Below are positions 9,391-18,345 of a stretch of DNA of 35,001 nt, in pieces. Origin of the DNA: an uncultured Bacillota bacterium (GTDB taxonomy: Bacteria > Bacillota_I > Bacilli_A > RF39 > UBA660); the NCBI GenBank assembly GCA_946541645.1, contig CAMNJS010000004.1, forward strand, positions 1 through 35,001, given 5' to 3'. A program made the position numbers and the translations under genes. The first letter of the stretch is position 1. Each line of letters starts with the position of its first letter. Below the pieces are notes generated by a model. It worked only from the letters and a program-made list of their open reading frames with translations, searched no databases and was not told the DNA's origin.

Positions 9391-10559
9391 AAAAAGCACT
9401 TACAGTAATTATTATTTGTCTCCTACTTTGCGGATGCGAAGATTATGCTGAACTAAACAACCTTTCAATTGTAACAGCTGCTGGCATAGATAAAGCTGGT
9501 GATAAATATGAAGTTACCCTCTTAATCGCTAACTCTCCTAAAAACGAAACAACAAATAAAGAAGGAGAAGCTAAAACAACCGTATATCAAGGCAAAGCCA
9601 AAACCATTGCTGAAGCCGTAAAAATAATAGATAAAAAAACGCCAAAACAGCTATATTTTAGTCATATAAACGTCGTAGTTATATCAGAAGAAATAGGAAA
9701 AGAAGGTTTTTTAAACGTTGCTGACTGGTTAATAAGACATCCCCAAACCAGAAACAGATTTTATCTAATGCAAGTAAATGAAAATAAAGCTGGAGATGTA
9801 TTAAAAATAATTTCCCCTCTAGAATCTTTTCCTTCGCAAAGTATAGCAACACTAATCGAATCAAATAAAAATTCAAGATCTGTTGGGGATACCGCATCTT
9901 ATAGTAATTTTATTGGACGAATATTAGAAACTGGCTATGAGCCCATAATGTCAACTATAAAAATAAATGGCACTGTAAAAGAAGGAAGTACGCAAGAAAA
10001 CCTTGAAACAACCGAGCCTAAAACATACCTAAGTCTAGGCCCTCTAGCCATATATAAAAAAGATAAACTAATTGAAACAACCACAAAAAAACAAACCGAT
10101 TTAATATATGTTATTACAAACGAAGCCAAAGAATTACTATATAATATAAAATATAAAAATAGCAGCATTAATATCTTTTCCAATGCTGTAAAAACTAAAA
10201 TAAAATTAAAAAATGAAAATAGTGTCGATATATACGTCGAAGCTAAAGGCAGTATATATGAAGCAAACGGAAATATAAACTTAAACAGTACAAGCGAAAT
10301 AGAAAACATAGAAAAAATATGGAAAACATCAATGAAAAAAGACTTAATCAAATTAATAAAACAAATAAAAACTGAATATAAAAGTGATATTTTCGGATTT
10401 GGTAACATGATTTATAAAAATTATCCTCAAAAATGGAAAAAAATCAAAGATAAATGGAATGAAAAATATTTTAATAATCTTAATATTAATGTTCACACAA
10501 AAACAGAAATAATATCAACAGCCTCACTAACAAAGACATTAAGGGATGATGAAAAATGA
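9387..10559 (+). CDS. gerA-family C subunit: Spore germination lipoprotein, GerC family (C subunit)
   Basis: Lipobox LLLCGCEDYAELNNLSIVTAAGIDK typical of Ger(x)C; overlaps gerA by ATGA. Confidence 0.92.
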   Translation: MKKALTVIIICLLLCGCEDYAELNNLSIVTAAGIDKAGDKYEVTLLIANSPKNETTNKEGEAKTTVYQGKAKTIAEAVKIIDKKTPKQLYFSHINVVVISEEIGKEGFLNVADWLIRHPQTRNRFYLMQVNENKAGDVLKIISPLESFPSQSIATLIESNKNSRSVGDTASYSNFIGRILETGYEPIMSTIKINGTVKEGSTQENLETTEPKTYLSLGPLAIYKKDKLIETTTKKQTDLIYVITNEAKELLYNIKYKNSSINIFSNAVKTKIKLKNENSVDIYVEAKGSIYEANGNINLNSTSEIENIEKIWKTSMKKDLIKLIKQIKTEYKSDIFGFGNMIYKNYPQKWKKIKDKWNEKYFNNLNINVHTKTEIISTASLTKTLRDDEK

Positions 10560-11671
10560 AAAAAATAAGTACTTTTGAATATAATACTTTAATATGGTTT
10601 TTAATTAGAGCTTGCTTCACAGAACTTACATTTACAAGCATTCTATACTATACTAGACAAGATTCTTGGATTAGCATAACAATAGGAATTATATTAGGCC
10701 TTATTCCATTTTCTATATATGAATTTCTAAAACAAAAATATCCAAATGAAAACATAATAACATTAAATAACAAGCTGTGGAAAAAATTTGGAAAAGTTTT
10801 AAATATGTTCATTTTTTTAGGAAGCCTAGCCATAGTCACTTGTACATTTTGGATTTTAGTCCATTTTTCTAGTGCCCTATTTCTTTACAAAACAAATTTA
10901 TGGATTATCTCACTTGCACTAATAATTCCCACCAGCTACGCTGCTTCAAAAACGATAAATATTATTAGTAAAGTAAGCTTAATGCTTTTTTACGCTTCAA
11001 TGATTTTTAATGTTCTTATTTTATTTGGACTCATCGGAAACATCGACATAAGTAATGTTAAACCTATTTTTGAAAGTAACGTTAAAGACATTTTAAAATG
11101 TTCATTCATGCTTGTTGGCATAAATATAATGAAACTATTTTACTTAAATATTATAAATAAAAACATCATAAAAAACTATTCCAGCAAATATAGCATAATT
11201 ATGTACTTTATAACAACAATAAATCTTTTAATTATCGCATTCACAACAGTTTGTGTATTTGGTATAGACCTTTCAACTTTATATGAATATCCTGCATTTC
11301 AAATTTTAAAAAGAGTAAACATATTAGGAATTTTTGACCGCATCGAAAGTATCTTATCAATAGAAGCACTATTTTCCATGTTTATACAAATAACTATCAT
11401 AATATATTATTTAAAAGAAACGATATTAGAAACATTTAAACTCAATAAAAAAACAAATAAATATATAGTAATATCTATTTGCCTTTTCATCTATATTATA
11501 AGTAATATAATTTTTATAACCCATGAATCTGGGGAAAAATTCTTTATAAATCCACTTCTTTACATAACCTATATAATATTATTTATAATACCTTCAATTA
11601 CACTAATTAAAAGTTTAAATAATATTAAAATACCTAAGCGTCAAAAAAATAGCGCCAGCCAAGAAGGCTAA
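10556..11671 (+). CDS. gerA-family B subunit: Endospore germination permease, GerB family (B subunit)
   Basis: About 10 TM segments; overlaps gerC (ATGA), completing an A-C-B operon. Confidence 0.9.
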   Translation: MKKISTFEYNTLIWFLIRACFTELTFTSILYYTRQDSWISITIGIILGLIPFSIYEFLKQKYPNENIITLNNKLWKKFGKVLNMFIFLGSLAIVTCTFWILVHFSSALFLYKTNLWIISLALIIPTSYAASKTINIISKVSLMLFYASMIFNVLILFGLIGNIDISNVKPIFESNVKDILKCSFMLVGINIMKLFYLNIINKNIIKNYSSKYSIIMYFITTINLLIIAFTTVCVFGIDLSTLYEYPAFQILKRVNILGIFDRIESILSIEALFSMFIQITIIIYYLKETILETFKLNKKTNKYIVISICLFIYIISNIIFITHESGEKFFINPLLYITYIILFIIPSITLIKSLNNIKIPKRQKNSASQEG

Positions 11672-12364
11672 AATAAACATAGTTAAGAAAAATGTCTTTA
11701 CAAAAGATCCTTGCTTTTTGCCACCATCAACAAAATCAGCTTTTTTAAGTTTTATACCACCAGTAAAAAATGAATCATCCATTGTTTTTTCACCTAGTGA
11801 AGTAAATTCTGTAAAATCTTTAACATCGCCTACTTTAGTATCATCGGAAACTAAATCCTCAAGCATATTAACATCATCTTCATCACTATTTTTATTTAAC
11901 ATACTAGTTTGTGAAATAGTTTTAATAAGCTCCTTTAACTCCTCTTTATCATCTTCATCGTCTTTAGATTTTAAATTAAGATTTTTTAAAATATCATAAC
12001 CAGTGTTATTTAAAACGCGCTCTTTATTATCTGGTTTCTTATTTTCCTTAGCTTCTTTTAAAACATCCATAATATCATAATTTCTATCAGTATCTTCTTT
12101 ATAATGACTTTTAAAAGTAGGAGCTTTTGAATAATAAGTATCTGCATTATCATGTTCACGCTTTTTGCCAGCATTTTCTCTAGTTTCAATCATCTTTCTA
12201 ACTTTAGAAATATCTATTTCGTTTGATTTATCAATAGAAGCAACACCTTCGATATTGCTATATCTTTCATCGTAAGAATATATACTATTATATAAATTTT
12301 TATTACGGCTAGACCTTAATGGTCTAACATTTTTGTCTTTATATCTTTCCATTCTAGATGCCAT
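11615..12364 (-). CDS. Charged protein with a single C-terminal TM (tail-anchor-like), unknown function
   Basis: Long hydrophilic D/K/E-rich region, then KTFFLTMFILAFLAGAIFLTLRYFNII; AGGAGGCG upstream of ATG. 3' end overlaps the gerB 3' end by 57 nt. Confidence 0.75.
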   Translation of the reverse strand: MASRMERYKDKNVRPLRSSRNKNLYNSIYSYDERYSNIEGVASIDKSNEIDISKVRKMIETRENAGKKREHDNADTYYSKAPTFKSHYKEDTDRNYDIMDVLKEAKENKKPDNKERVLNNTGYDILKNLNLKSKDDEDDKEELKELIKTISQTSMLNKNSDEDDVNMLEDLVSDDTKVGDVKDFTEFTSLGEKTMDDSFFTGGIKLKKADFVDGGKKQGSFVKTFFLTMFILAFLAGAIFLTLRYFNII

Positions 12365-12470
12365 AGGTATCGCCTCCTACAATAATAATAACATATTTTA
12401 AATATTTTTAAAAGCATGCTATTGCAATTTACAAATTATTTATTTATAATTTTGTTATAGGAGGATTAAA

Positions 12471-12653
12471 ATGGCAAAAGTTGAAGTAAATAAGAATAAA
12501 TGCATTGGTTGTGGTGCCTGCACAGCTATAGCTCCAGATGTTTTTGAATTTGATGACGATGGTCTTGCTAAAGCTGTAAAACAAGAAATAAATGAAGACG
12601 TAAAAACCGCTGCTGAAGGTTGTCCAACAGAAGCAATTACTGCTGAAGAATAA
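12471..12653 (+). CDS. fer: 4Fe-4S ferredoxin
   Basis: CIGCGACTAIAPDVFEF ... CPTEAI; ATAGGAGG Shine-Dalgarno. Confidence 0.95.
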   Translation: MAKVEVNKNKCIGCGACTAIAPDVFEFDDDGLAKAVKQEINEDVKTAAEGCPTEAITAEE

Positions 12654-12711
12654 AAAAAACTATTTTTTAAAGTGTTCAAAATAGTGTTCACTTCATTAAA
12701 TAGTTTTTTTT
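12653..12711. terminator. Bidirectional terminator-like hairpin between convergent genes
   Basis: AAAAAAAACTATTT ... AAATAGTTTTTTTT arms flanking a loop with two AGTGTTCA copies and an inner AAGTG/CACTT pairing. Confidence 0.7.
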
Positions 12712-13543
12712 ATGCATTTCTTGCCCTTTTTAAAAGAAAACCATACACACCTATGCCAATAACAACAGCTAAAGCAAAAATACCAAAAACAATATACTGC
12801 GCATTTGCCGCAGTTGATGGCACTCTAACAGTTTGAGTTGTATTAGCAGCAGTCACATTAGAATCATCAAATTCTAATGAAAAATCATCAGCCATATCAT
12901 TTAAACCATTAGTAAATTCATCCACAATTGAACTTGATAATATACTTTTTGCCATAGGATCACTAAAACCCTTCAGAAAAGTAAAAATCTGGGTAATTTC
13001 TTCTGAATTATCAACATCAGTTTGAAAAGATTTTGTATAATTATCAAATTCCGCTAAATTAAATGTAGCTGACTCAATTTCTGATGCACTAGATTTTGAA
13101 CCATTAGAAGTCTCATAAGTAATTTGTTCACCTTCCTTAAGATCTATCCCCATCGCATCATAATCAACATCTTGAGGCATACTATCCATATCAACGTTAT
13201 AAACATCAAATAAAGATAAAATCATTGCCATAATAAAATAATTATCTGTCGAAGCATAATACATTCTCGTTTCATCATTTGCTGAAGATATATCCCTAGT
13301 ATTAACATAAGTTATAGTATCATCAGTTTCATTAAATTCTATAGTATATGGCCCATAAGTAGGATTAGTTAAAGAAATAGTAATCTTACCATCAGCATTA
13401 GAAATATTATAATTACTATCCTCTATGTATTCCAAAAACTTTGAGTTGACATCTGAAATGCCAACCTCAGCAGCAAAAACTTTTAAAGTATTCATAAATA
13501 ATAAACAAGAAACAACCATTAAAATTAATATTTTATTCTTCAT
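12710..13543 (-). CDS. Secreted protein with C-terminal sorting-signal-like tail
   Basis: Signal peptide MKNKILILMVVSCLLFMNTLKVFAAE; C-terminus VPSTAANAQYIVFGIFALAVVIGIGVYGFLLKRARNA; GGAGGT upstream of ATG at 13543. Confidence 0.8.
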   Translation of the reverse strand: MKNKILILMVVSCLLFMNTLKVFAAEVGISDVNSKFLEYIEDSNYNISNADGKITISLTNPTYGPYTIEFNETDDTITYVNTRDISSANDETRMYYASTDNYFIMAMILSLFDVYNVDMDSMPQDVDYDAMGIDLKEGEQITYETSNGSKSSASEIESATFNLAEFDNYTKSFQTDVDNSEEITQIFTFLKGFSDPMAKSILSSSIVDEFTNGLNDMADDFSLEFDDSNVTAANTTQTVRVPSTAANAQYIVFGIFALAVVIGIGVYGFLLKRARNA

Positions 13544-13595
13544 ATGATACCTCCTATAATACAAATATATTATATATAAAAATTAACCAGTAAAC

Positions 13596-13630
13596 AACAA
13601 AAAAGCAATTGTAATTTACAACTGCTTGTC
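13596..13630 (-). terminator. Terminator after the rluB-like gene
   Basis: AAGCAATTGT ... ACAACTGCTT (one mismatch) with T6 on the minus strand. Confidence 0.65.
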
Positions 13631-13634
13631 AGCC

Positions 13635-14345
13635 CTAAAATAATGAGTAAAGTGTCTTTACCTCTTTAATTGTTAAGTGCCTATATTCGCCAGATTTTAA
13701 GCCATGTAAATCTAAAAAAGCAAACTTTTCTCTTTTTAATTTGATTACTTTATAACCAATTGCCTCAAACATTTTTTTTATCTGATGATTCTTTCCTTCA
13801 TGTATTGTAACCTCAATCAAAGAAAAATTCTTTTTTTTATCTATTTTCTTTATTTTAGCCTTAGCTCTAGCAGTCTTCTTACCATCCACTAGTACGCCTA
13901 AACACATTTTTTTTAAAAGATCAGACCTTATCACACCCTCCACTTTAGCCACATAAACTTTTTCTATTTGACTTCGAGGATGAATAAGCAAATTAGTAAG
14001 CTCACCATCATTTGTAAGGATTAAAAGACCACTAGTATCATAATCAAGCCTACCTACAGGATAAAGCCTATTCGTAGTTTCAACTAAGTCCATAACTGTT
14101 TTTCTACCTTTTTCATCACTCGTCGTTGTAACAACTCCCCTTGGCTTATAAAGTAATATATATTCTTTATCTTCCAATTTTAAATTATGCCCGGAAACAG
14201 TAATCTGATCACTATAACTAGCTTTTGTCCCCAAATCAGTAACCTTTAAACCATTGACAAATACCTTTCCGCTTTTGATAAGTTCCTCGGCTTTCCTTCT
14301 AGAGCAAAATCCACTATTCGCGATTATTTTTTGAAGTCTTTCCAT
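13635..14345 (-). CDS. rluB: 23S/16S rRNA pseudouridine synthase, RluB/RsuA family
   Basis: S4 domain MERLQKIIANSGFCSRRKAEELIKSGKVFVNG; YPVGRLDYDTSGLLILTNDG; EGKNHQIKKM. Confidence 0.93.
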   Translation of the reverse strand: MERLQKIIANSGFCSRRKAEELIKSGKVFVNGLKVTDLGTKASYSDQITVSGHNLKLEDKEYILLYKPRGVVTTTSDEKGRKTVMDLVETTNRLYPVGRLDYDTSGLLILTNDGELTNLLIHPRSQIEKVYVAKVEGVIRSDLLKKMCLGVLVDGKKTARAKAKIKKIDKKKNFSLIEVTIHEGKNHQIKKMFEAIGYKVIKLKREKFAFLDLHGLKSGEYRHLTIKEVKTLYSLF

Positions 14346-14386
14346 AAAAATCACCAACTAAATTATACTTTATGAAAGATTTAATG

Positions 14387-14896
14387 TCAAAACAAAATAG
14401 GAACTACAATTAAACTCATAATAACCATAAATAAATCAGCAAGCAATCCTACCCAAAGAGCATACTTTATTTTTTTTATACCTACTGATCCAAAATACAA
14501 AGTAATTATATAAATAGTTGTATCACTAGAACCCTGAATAACAGAAGAAAGAATACTAATAAAACTATCTGGTCCATATATGCCATATATGTTATTTAAT
14601 AAAGCAAGTCCAAAACTGCCAGAAAGAGGTCTCATTATAGCTATAGGAAGAACCTCAAAAGGTATTTTTAGAAATAAAAATAGTGGTTTTAAAAAATTAA
14701 ATAAAAAGTCTATAACTCCACTATTTTTAAAAATATTAACAGCCAAAATCATAGCAAGCAACGATGGAAACATACCTTTTACTATTGAAAACCCTTCACT
14801 GGCTCCCACCACAAAACTATCATAAACATTTATTTTCTTTAAATATCCATATATAATTATTAAAAAAACAATAAGTGGAATAAATAAATCTGTCAT
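14387..14896 (-). CDS. spmB: Spore maturation protein B
   Basis: Gate-domain membrane protein; MRPLSGSFGLALLNNIYGIYGPDSFISILSSVIQGSSDTTIYIITLYFGSVGI typical of SpmB; start overlaps the spmA stop (ATGA). Confidence 0.92.
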   Translation of the reverse strand: MTDLFIPLIVFLIIIYGYLKKINVYDSFVVGASEGFSIVKGMFPSLLAMILAVNIFKNSGVIDFLFNFLKPLFLFLKIPFEVLPIAIMRPLSGSFGLALLNNIYGIYGPDSFISILSSVIQGSSDTTIYIITLYFGSVGIKKIKYALWVGLLADLFMVIMSLIVVPILF

Positions 14897-15465
14897 TTTT
14901 TTGCCCACAGCCTATCAATCATAAGTCCAAACAATAATGAAAAAAAGCTAACAATTATACAAGGCAAAATAATACTTGAAGGCCTATCACTGTTATGAAG
15001 CATCCTAAGCGAAATAATTGTTGTCGGAATAAGCGTAAAACCGCAAGTGTTCATAACCAAAAAAGTAATCATACTTCTGCTAGCAACATCCTTTTCACCA
15101 TTTAAATTTTGAAGTGACTTCATAGCTTTTATTCCAAATGGGGTTGCCGCATTTCCAAGTCCAAAAATATTTGCAATAATATTTGAAGAAATATATCCAA
15201 AAGCTTCATGGCCTTTTGGGATTTCCGGAAATAATCTGATTAAAAATGGTTCTATTTTCCTAGAAAGCTTACTTAAAAGGCCCGATTCTTTAGCAATATT
15301 CATAATCCCAAGCCAAAGCGAAATAAGCGGAAAAATTTGAATTATTAAATCAAACGTTACCTTTCCACTATTTAATATTTCTCTATTTAAAACATTAAAA
15401 TTTCCACTGCTGATTAAATAAATAGACCCTGTAATTATTAAAAAAATCCATAGCTTATTAATCAT
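14893..15465 (-). CDS. spmA: Spore maturation protein A
   Basis: LISLWLGIMNIAKESGLL, NIIANIFGLGNAATPFGIKAMKSLQ, MNTCGFTLIPTTIISLR; ATGA overlap with the upstream gene. Confidence 0.93.
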   Translation of the reverse strand: MINKLWIFLIITGSIYLISSGNFNVLNREILNSGKVTFDLIIQIFPLISLWLGIMNIAKESGLLSKLSRKIEPFLIRLFPEIPKGHEAFGYISSNIIANIFGLGNAATPFGIKAMKSLQNLNGEKDVASRSMITFLVMNTCGFTLIPTTIISLRMLHNSDRPSSIILPCIIVSFFSLLFGLMIDRLWAKK

Positions 15466-16487
15466 GATTTTACCTTCACATAAATATCTTCTTTTTTAAC
15501 TACCAAGTCTCCTAAATATACTTTTACTACTCCAACTCTCATATTGTTTTTATACTTTCTAGCCTTATTAAGTTCAAATTTAAGTTTAAGTACATTTTCT
15601 TCATAAGCACTAAGCGGATAAGTAATTTTATTTCTAATGTACAGTTTATCATTATAATAATTTTCACCAATTATATGCAATTTTCCTTTATTAAGAAGTA
15701 AATAATTCTTATAAGTTTTAAAAGCCTCCTCGAACAAATCAGTATGATCTTTAAAATCATTACCATCATTTATTGTCACAGCCACTAAATTAAGATTATC
15801 CTTAGAAGCGGCCGTAACTAAAGTTCTTTTAGCTTTCTTTGTATATCCTGTTTTCCCACCTATGGTATATCTATATGAATATAAAAGTTTATTCTTATTT
15901 TTCCATTTATAAACATTTTTATTAGTTTTTAAAGTATAGGTTTTAACACTTACAATTTTTCTAAATTTTTTATTTTTCATCGCATAACTCATAAGTAATG
16001 CCATATCATAAGGCGATGATAAATTGCCATCATCTTCTTCATCAAGACCAGTAGGATTATTGAAAATAGTATTTTTCATACCTAACTTCTTAGCCTTCAT
16101 ATTCATGATATTAGCAAACCCTTTGACACTTCCTCCAGCATTTTTAGCTAAAACTATAGCCGCATCATTTCCACTTCGCATCATAAGACCATAAAGCAAA
16201 TCCTTAACTTTTAGCTTTTCACCAATTTGAACGTATATTCCAGAACCATACGCTTTTAATACTTCGTCTCCTACAATAATATCATCTTCTAAATCCATAT
16301 TTTCAATAACACATATCGCCGTCATAATCTTAGATATTGATGCGACACTTTGAACATAATTTATATCTTTACCATATAATACTCGGCCACTATCCATATC
16401 CATTAAAATTGCCGCTTTAGCCGATGTGCCAAAGGCCTTAACATTAAATGGAATAAATAATACCAAACATAATAAAAATTTTTTCAT
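15462..16487 (-). CDS. D-alanyl-D-alanine carboxypeptidase (DacF/DacB-like, sporulation-associated)
   Basis: S-x-x-K motif SVASISKIMTA, SGN motif MMRSGNDAAIVLA, KTG motif GGKTGYT; upstream of spmAB as in B. subtilis dacB-spmAB. Confidence 0.92.
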   Translation of the reverse strand: MKKFLLCLVLFIPFNVKAFGTSAKAAILMDMDSGRVLYGKDINYVQSVASISKIMTAICVIENMDLEDDIIVGDEVLKAYGSGIYVQIGEKLKVKDLLYGLMMRSGNDAAIVLAKNAGGSVKGFANIMNMKAKKLGMKNTIFNNPTGLDEEDDGNLSSPYDMALLMSYAMKNKKFRKIVSVKTYTLKTNKNVYKWKNKNKLLYSYRYTIGGKTGYTKKAKRTLVTAASKDNLNLVAVTINDGNDFKDHTDLFEEAFKTYKNYLLLNKGKLHIIGENYYNDKLYIRNKITYPLSAYEENVLKLKFELNKARKYKNNMRVGVVKVYLGDLVVKKEDIYVKVKS

Positions 16488-16512
16488 TACTTTCACCTAA
16501 ATAATTTTATAC

Positions 16513-16536
16513 AAAAAAAGGACATATTATGTCCAC
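16513..16536 (-). terminator. Intrinsic terminator after the lipoprotein gene
   Basis: GGACATATTATGTCC hairpin followed by T7 on the minus strand. Confidence 0.7.
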
Positions 16537-16540
16537 ATAT

Positions 16541-17200
16541 TTATTCATTCATATCATTTGTAGCATTCTGGTTATTGTCAGTAGTAGCGTCAGATGTGTT
16601 TTGATTATCATTAGTACTTTGATTATCATTAGTATTTTGTGTTGTATCAGTAGAATCTATAGCCGAACTATTAACATCAGTCACGCCATAAAGGCCATTA
16701 AGTTTACTTTCATCATCAGAAGATATAGGATTAATAGTCCACTGCTCATCAAGTTTAGTTAAATAAAAAGTAAGTGTATAAGTTTCAGTATCTGTAACCT
16801 TTTTAATCTCACCAAGCCTATATGATGCGAAAGTATTTTCATCATTAAACTCTGAAGCATTCTCAAGTCTATAATTATTTGCGTTATTAACTGCATCAGT
16901 ATAATTACGAACAGTAATTTCAGCCGTTACCGTAGCCGAATCACCATCAATTGTTTCATCTTTAATTTTATAAGTCATATCTTGATAGTGCTTCTTCATA
17001 AATTCACGATAATCATTACGTTCATCATCAGTTAAGTCTGCATCAAAAAGTAAAACATCATCTAAATCAGCCATTACATCACTGTCATTTGTTTGATACT
17101 TATTCAAAAAAGCTTCGACCTTTTTAGTTGGTGTATTATTCATGTTGCCACAACCAGTCAATATAACTAAAGAAATTATTAAACAAATAAATTTTTTCAT
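16541..17200 (-). CDS. Lipoprotein of unknown function with N/T/D-rich C-terminus
   Basis: Lipobox LVILTGCGNMN; GGAGGG upstream; C-terminal DTTQNTNDNQSTNDNQNTSDATTDNNQN. Confidence 0.8.
   Translation of the reverse strand: MKKFICLIISLVILTGCGNMNNTPTKKVEAFLNKYQTNDSDVMADLDDVLLFDADLTDDERNDYREFMKKHYQDMTYKIKDETIDGDSATVTAEITVRNYTDAVNNANNYRLENASEFNDENTFASYRLGEIKKVTDTETYTLTFYLTKLDEQWTINPISSDDESKLNGLYGVTDVNSSAIDSTDTTQNTNDNQSTNDNQNTSDATTDNNQNATNDMNE
16601..16636. repeat. Short in-frame tandem repeat, 18-bp period, two copies
   Basis: TTGATTATCATTAGTA at 16601-16616 and 16619-16634; encodes a 6-aa repeat (TNDNQ-x). Confidence 0.8.
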
Positions 17201-17277
17201 AAAATCCCTCCTTAATAAATATTTTGAGACATTTATAAAAAAATATACTTTGTTATTACAATTTTTAAAAATTTAAA

Positions 17278-17745
17278 TTACTTTTGTTTGCCTTTCTTTT
17301 TTAAATATATAGATTCATAAAAATCATCTAACGGTTCATCACACAAAAAAGACATATAATCCATATTACGAGTTATTAACTGAACCTGCTCCAAATACTC
17401 AAAATTAAGATATTTACTTTTAATACAATATTCCTCAACTATTCGTGAAAAACTATTAGTAATTAAATCCAAATATTCGCCACTTCCAAGTCCTTCATTT
17501 AAAATTTCTGAAGGAATATCATATGTACAAATATATCTTCCTTTTTCCAAATTCACATAAAATAAACTCCCAAATTTTGGAAAAAAATGCATATACCTTT
17601 CATTTTGAACATAATTATGTGTATTAAGATTAACCTCTCCTGGATCTTTTTGATATAAACTCCCAGGTGCACCTATATTCTTAAAATCCACACCATTAAA
17701 TATCTTATCAATTTCTTCTTTATCACATACTCTAAAAACTTGCAT
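17278..17745 (-). CDS. Hypothetical cytosolic protein (155 aa)
   Basis: GGTGATTTT upstream of ATG; no recognised motif. Confidence 0.65.
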   Translation of the reverse strand: MQVFRVCDKEEIDKIFNGVDFKNIGAPGSLYQKDPGEVNLNTHNYVQNERYMHFFPKFGSLFYVNLEKGRYICTYDIPSEILNEGLGSGEYLDLITNSFSRIVEEYCIKSKYLNFEYLEQVQLITRNMDYMSFLCDEPLDDFYESIYLKKKGKQK

Positions 17746-17911
17746 AAAATCACCAGCTCACCATTACAACACCATTATATCAAATATATTAGTTTAAAGA
17801 AAAACAAAATTTAATAAATATATCTTATGGCCTATAAACTTTACAGTTTATTTAAGCAAGATTATCATTTTAATCATCTAACGCAATTCAAAAACAAATA
17901 CAACTATTTAA

Positions 17912-17941
17912 AACTCGAACCTTAGTTAAAAAGTTCGAGTT
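17912..17941 (-). terminator. Terminator-like hairpin downstream of the tmRNA
   Basis: Perfect 9-bp inverted repeat AACTCGAAC ... GTTCGAGTT, 12 nt from the tmRNA 3' end. Confidence 0.6.
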
Positions 17942-17952
17942 AAATTCACATA

Positions 17953-18301
17953 TGGTGGACCCGAGGAGAATTGAACTCCTGTCCAAAAATACTTCAAAGA
18001 AAATCTCTACAAGCTTAGTTAGTTATAAAATTTCCTAATAAAAATTAGTAACTAACAACCATTTTATTAGTAAGCCTATAAAATTCATCACTATTCCTAG
18101 GCAAAATAATGATATATCTCACTAAAGCGAACCTCTAAAATTTCTCGTGAGCTAAGAAATTAAAGAAGTGTACCAAGCCATCTTAGGCAAAAGTAGGTAC
18201 TAAATTATTTCTGTTTCCAGTTATATTTAAGGTTAGACATAACGTGTCTCTCCGGCTTGCAATTTAAATTTCCATATTCCTGTCGAAACCAAAACGGGCC
18301 C
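17953..18301 (-). ncRNA. ssrA: tmRNA (transfer-messenger RNA)
   Basis: 5' GGGCCCGTTTTGGTTTCGACAGG pairs as a 7-bp acceptor stem with 3' CGGGTCC-ACCA; T-arm GGAGTTCAATTCTCC; encoded tag ORF and H5-like stem GTACC/GGTAC around the tag stop. Confidence 0.96.
18183..18218 (-). other. tmRNA tag reading frame: GNRNNLVPTFA-stop
   Basis: GGA AAC AGA AAT AAT TTA GTA CCT ACT TTT GCC TAA, preceded by TTAAATATAACT, the same string I recall just 5' of the resume codon in B. subtilis ssrA. Confidence 0.8.
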
Positions 18302-18310
18302 AGTTAAACA

Positions 18311-18316
18311 ATTATA
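18311..18316 (-). promoter_or_regulatory. tmRNA promoter -10 element
   Basis: TATAAT on the minus strand ending 9 nt before the mature tmRNA 5' end; no clear -35 seen. Confidence 0.45.
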
Positions 18317-18345
18317 TTCTAACATATAACTGTTTATTTTACAAA

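Noticed and set aside
8889-10408. Minus-strand ORFs of 72, 72 and 157 aa within the ger operon
   Set aside because: Antisense to GerA/GerC coding sequence; composition typical of shadow ORFs in AT-rich DNA.
12455-12691. 78-aa minus-strand ORF over ferredoxin
   Set aside because: Fully antisense to a clear 4Fe-4S ferredoxin; no independent support.
17760-17911. Possible tRNA or small RNA between the 155-aa gene and tmRNA
   Set aside because: No cloverleaf or conserved T-loop could be traced; only the tmRNA terminator hairpin is supportable.
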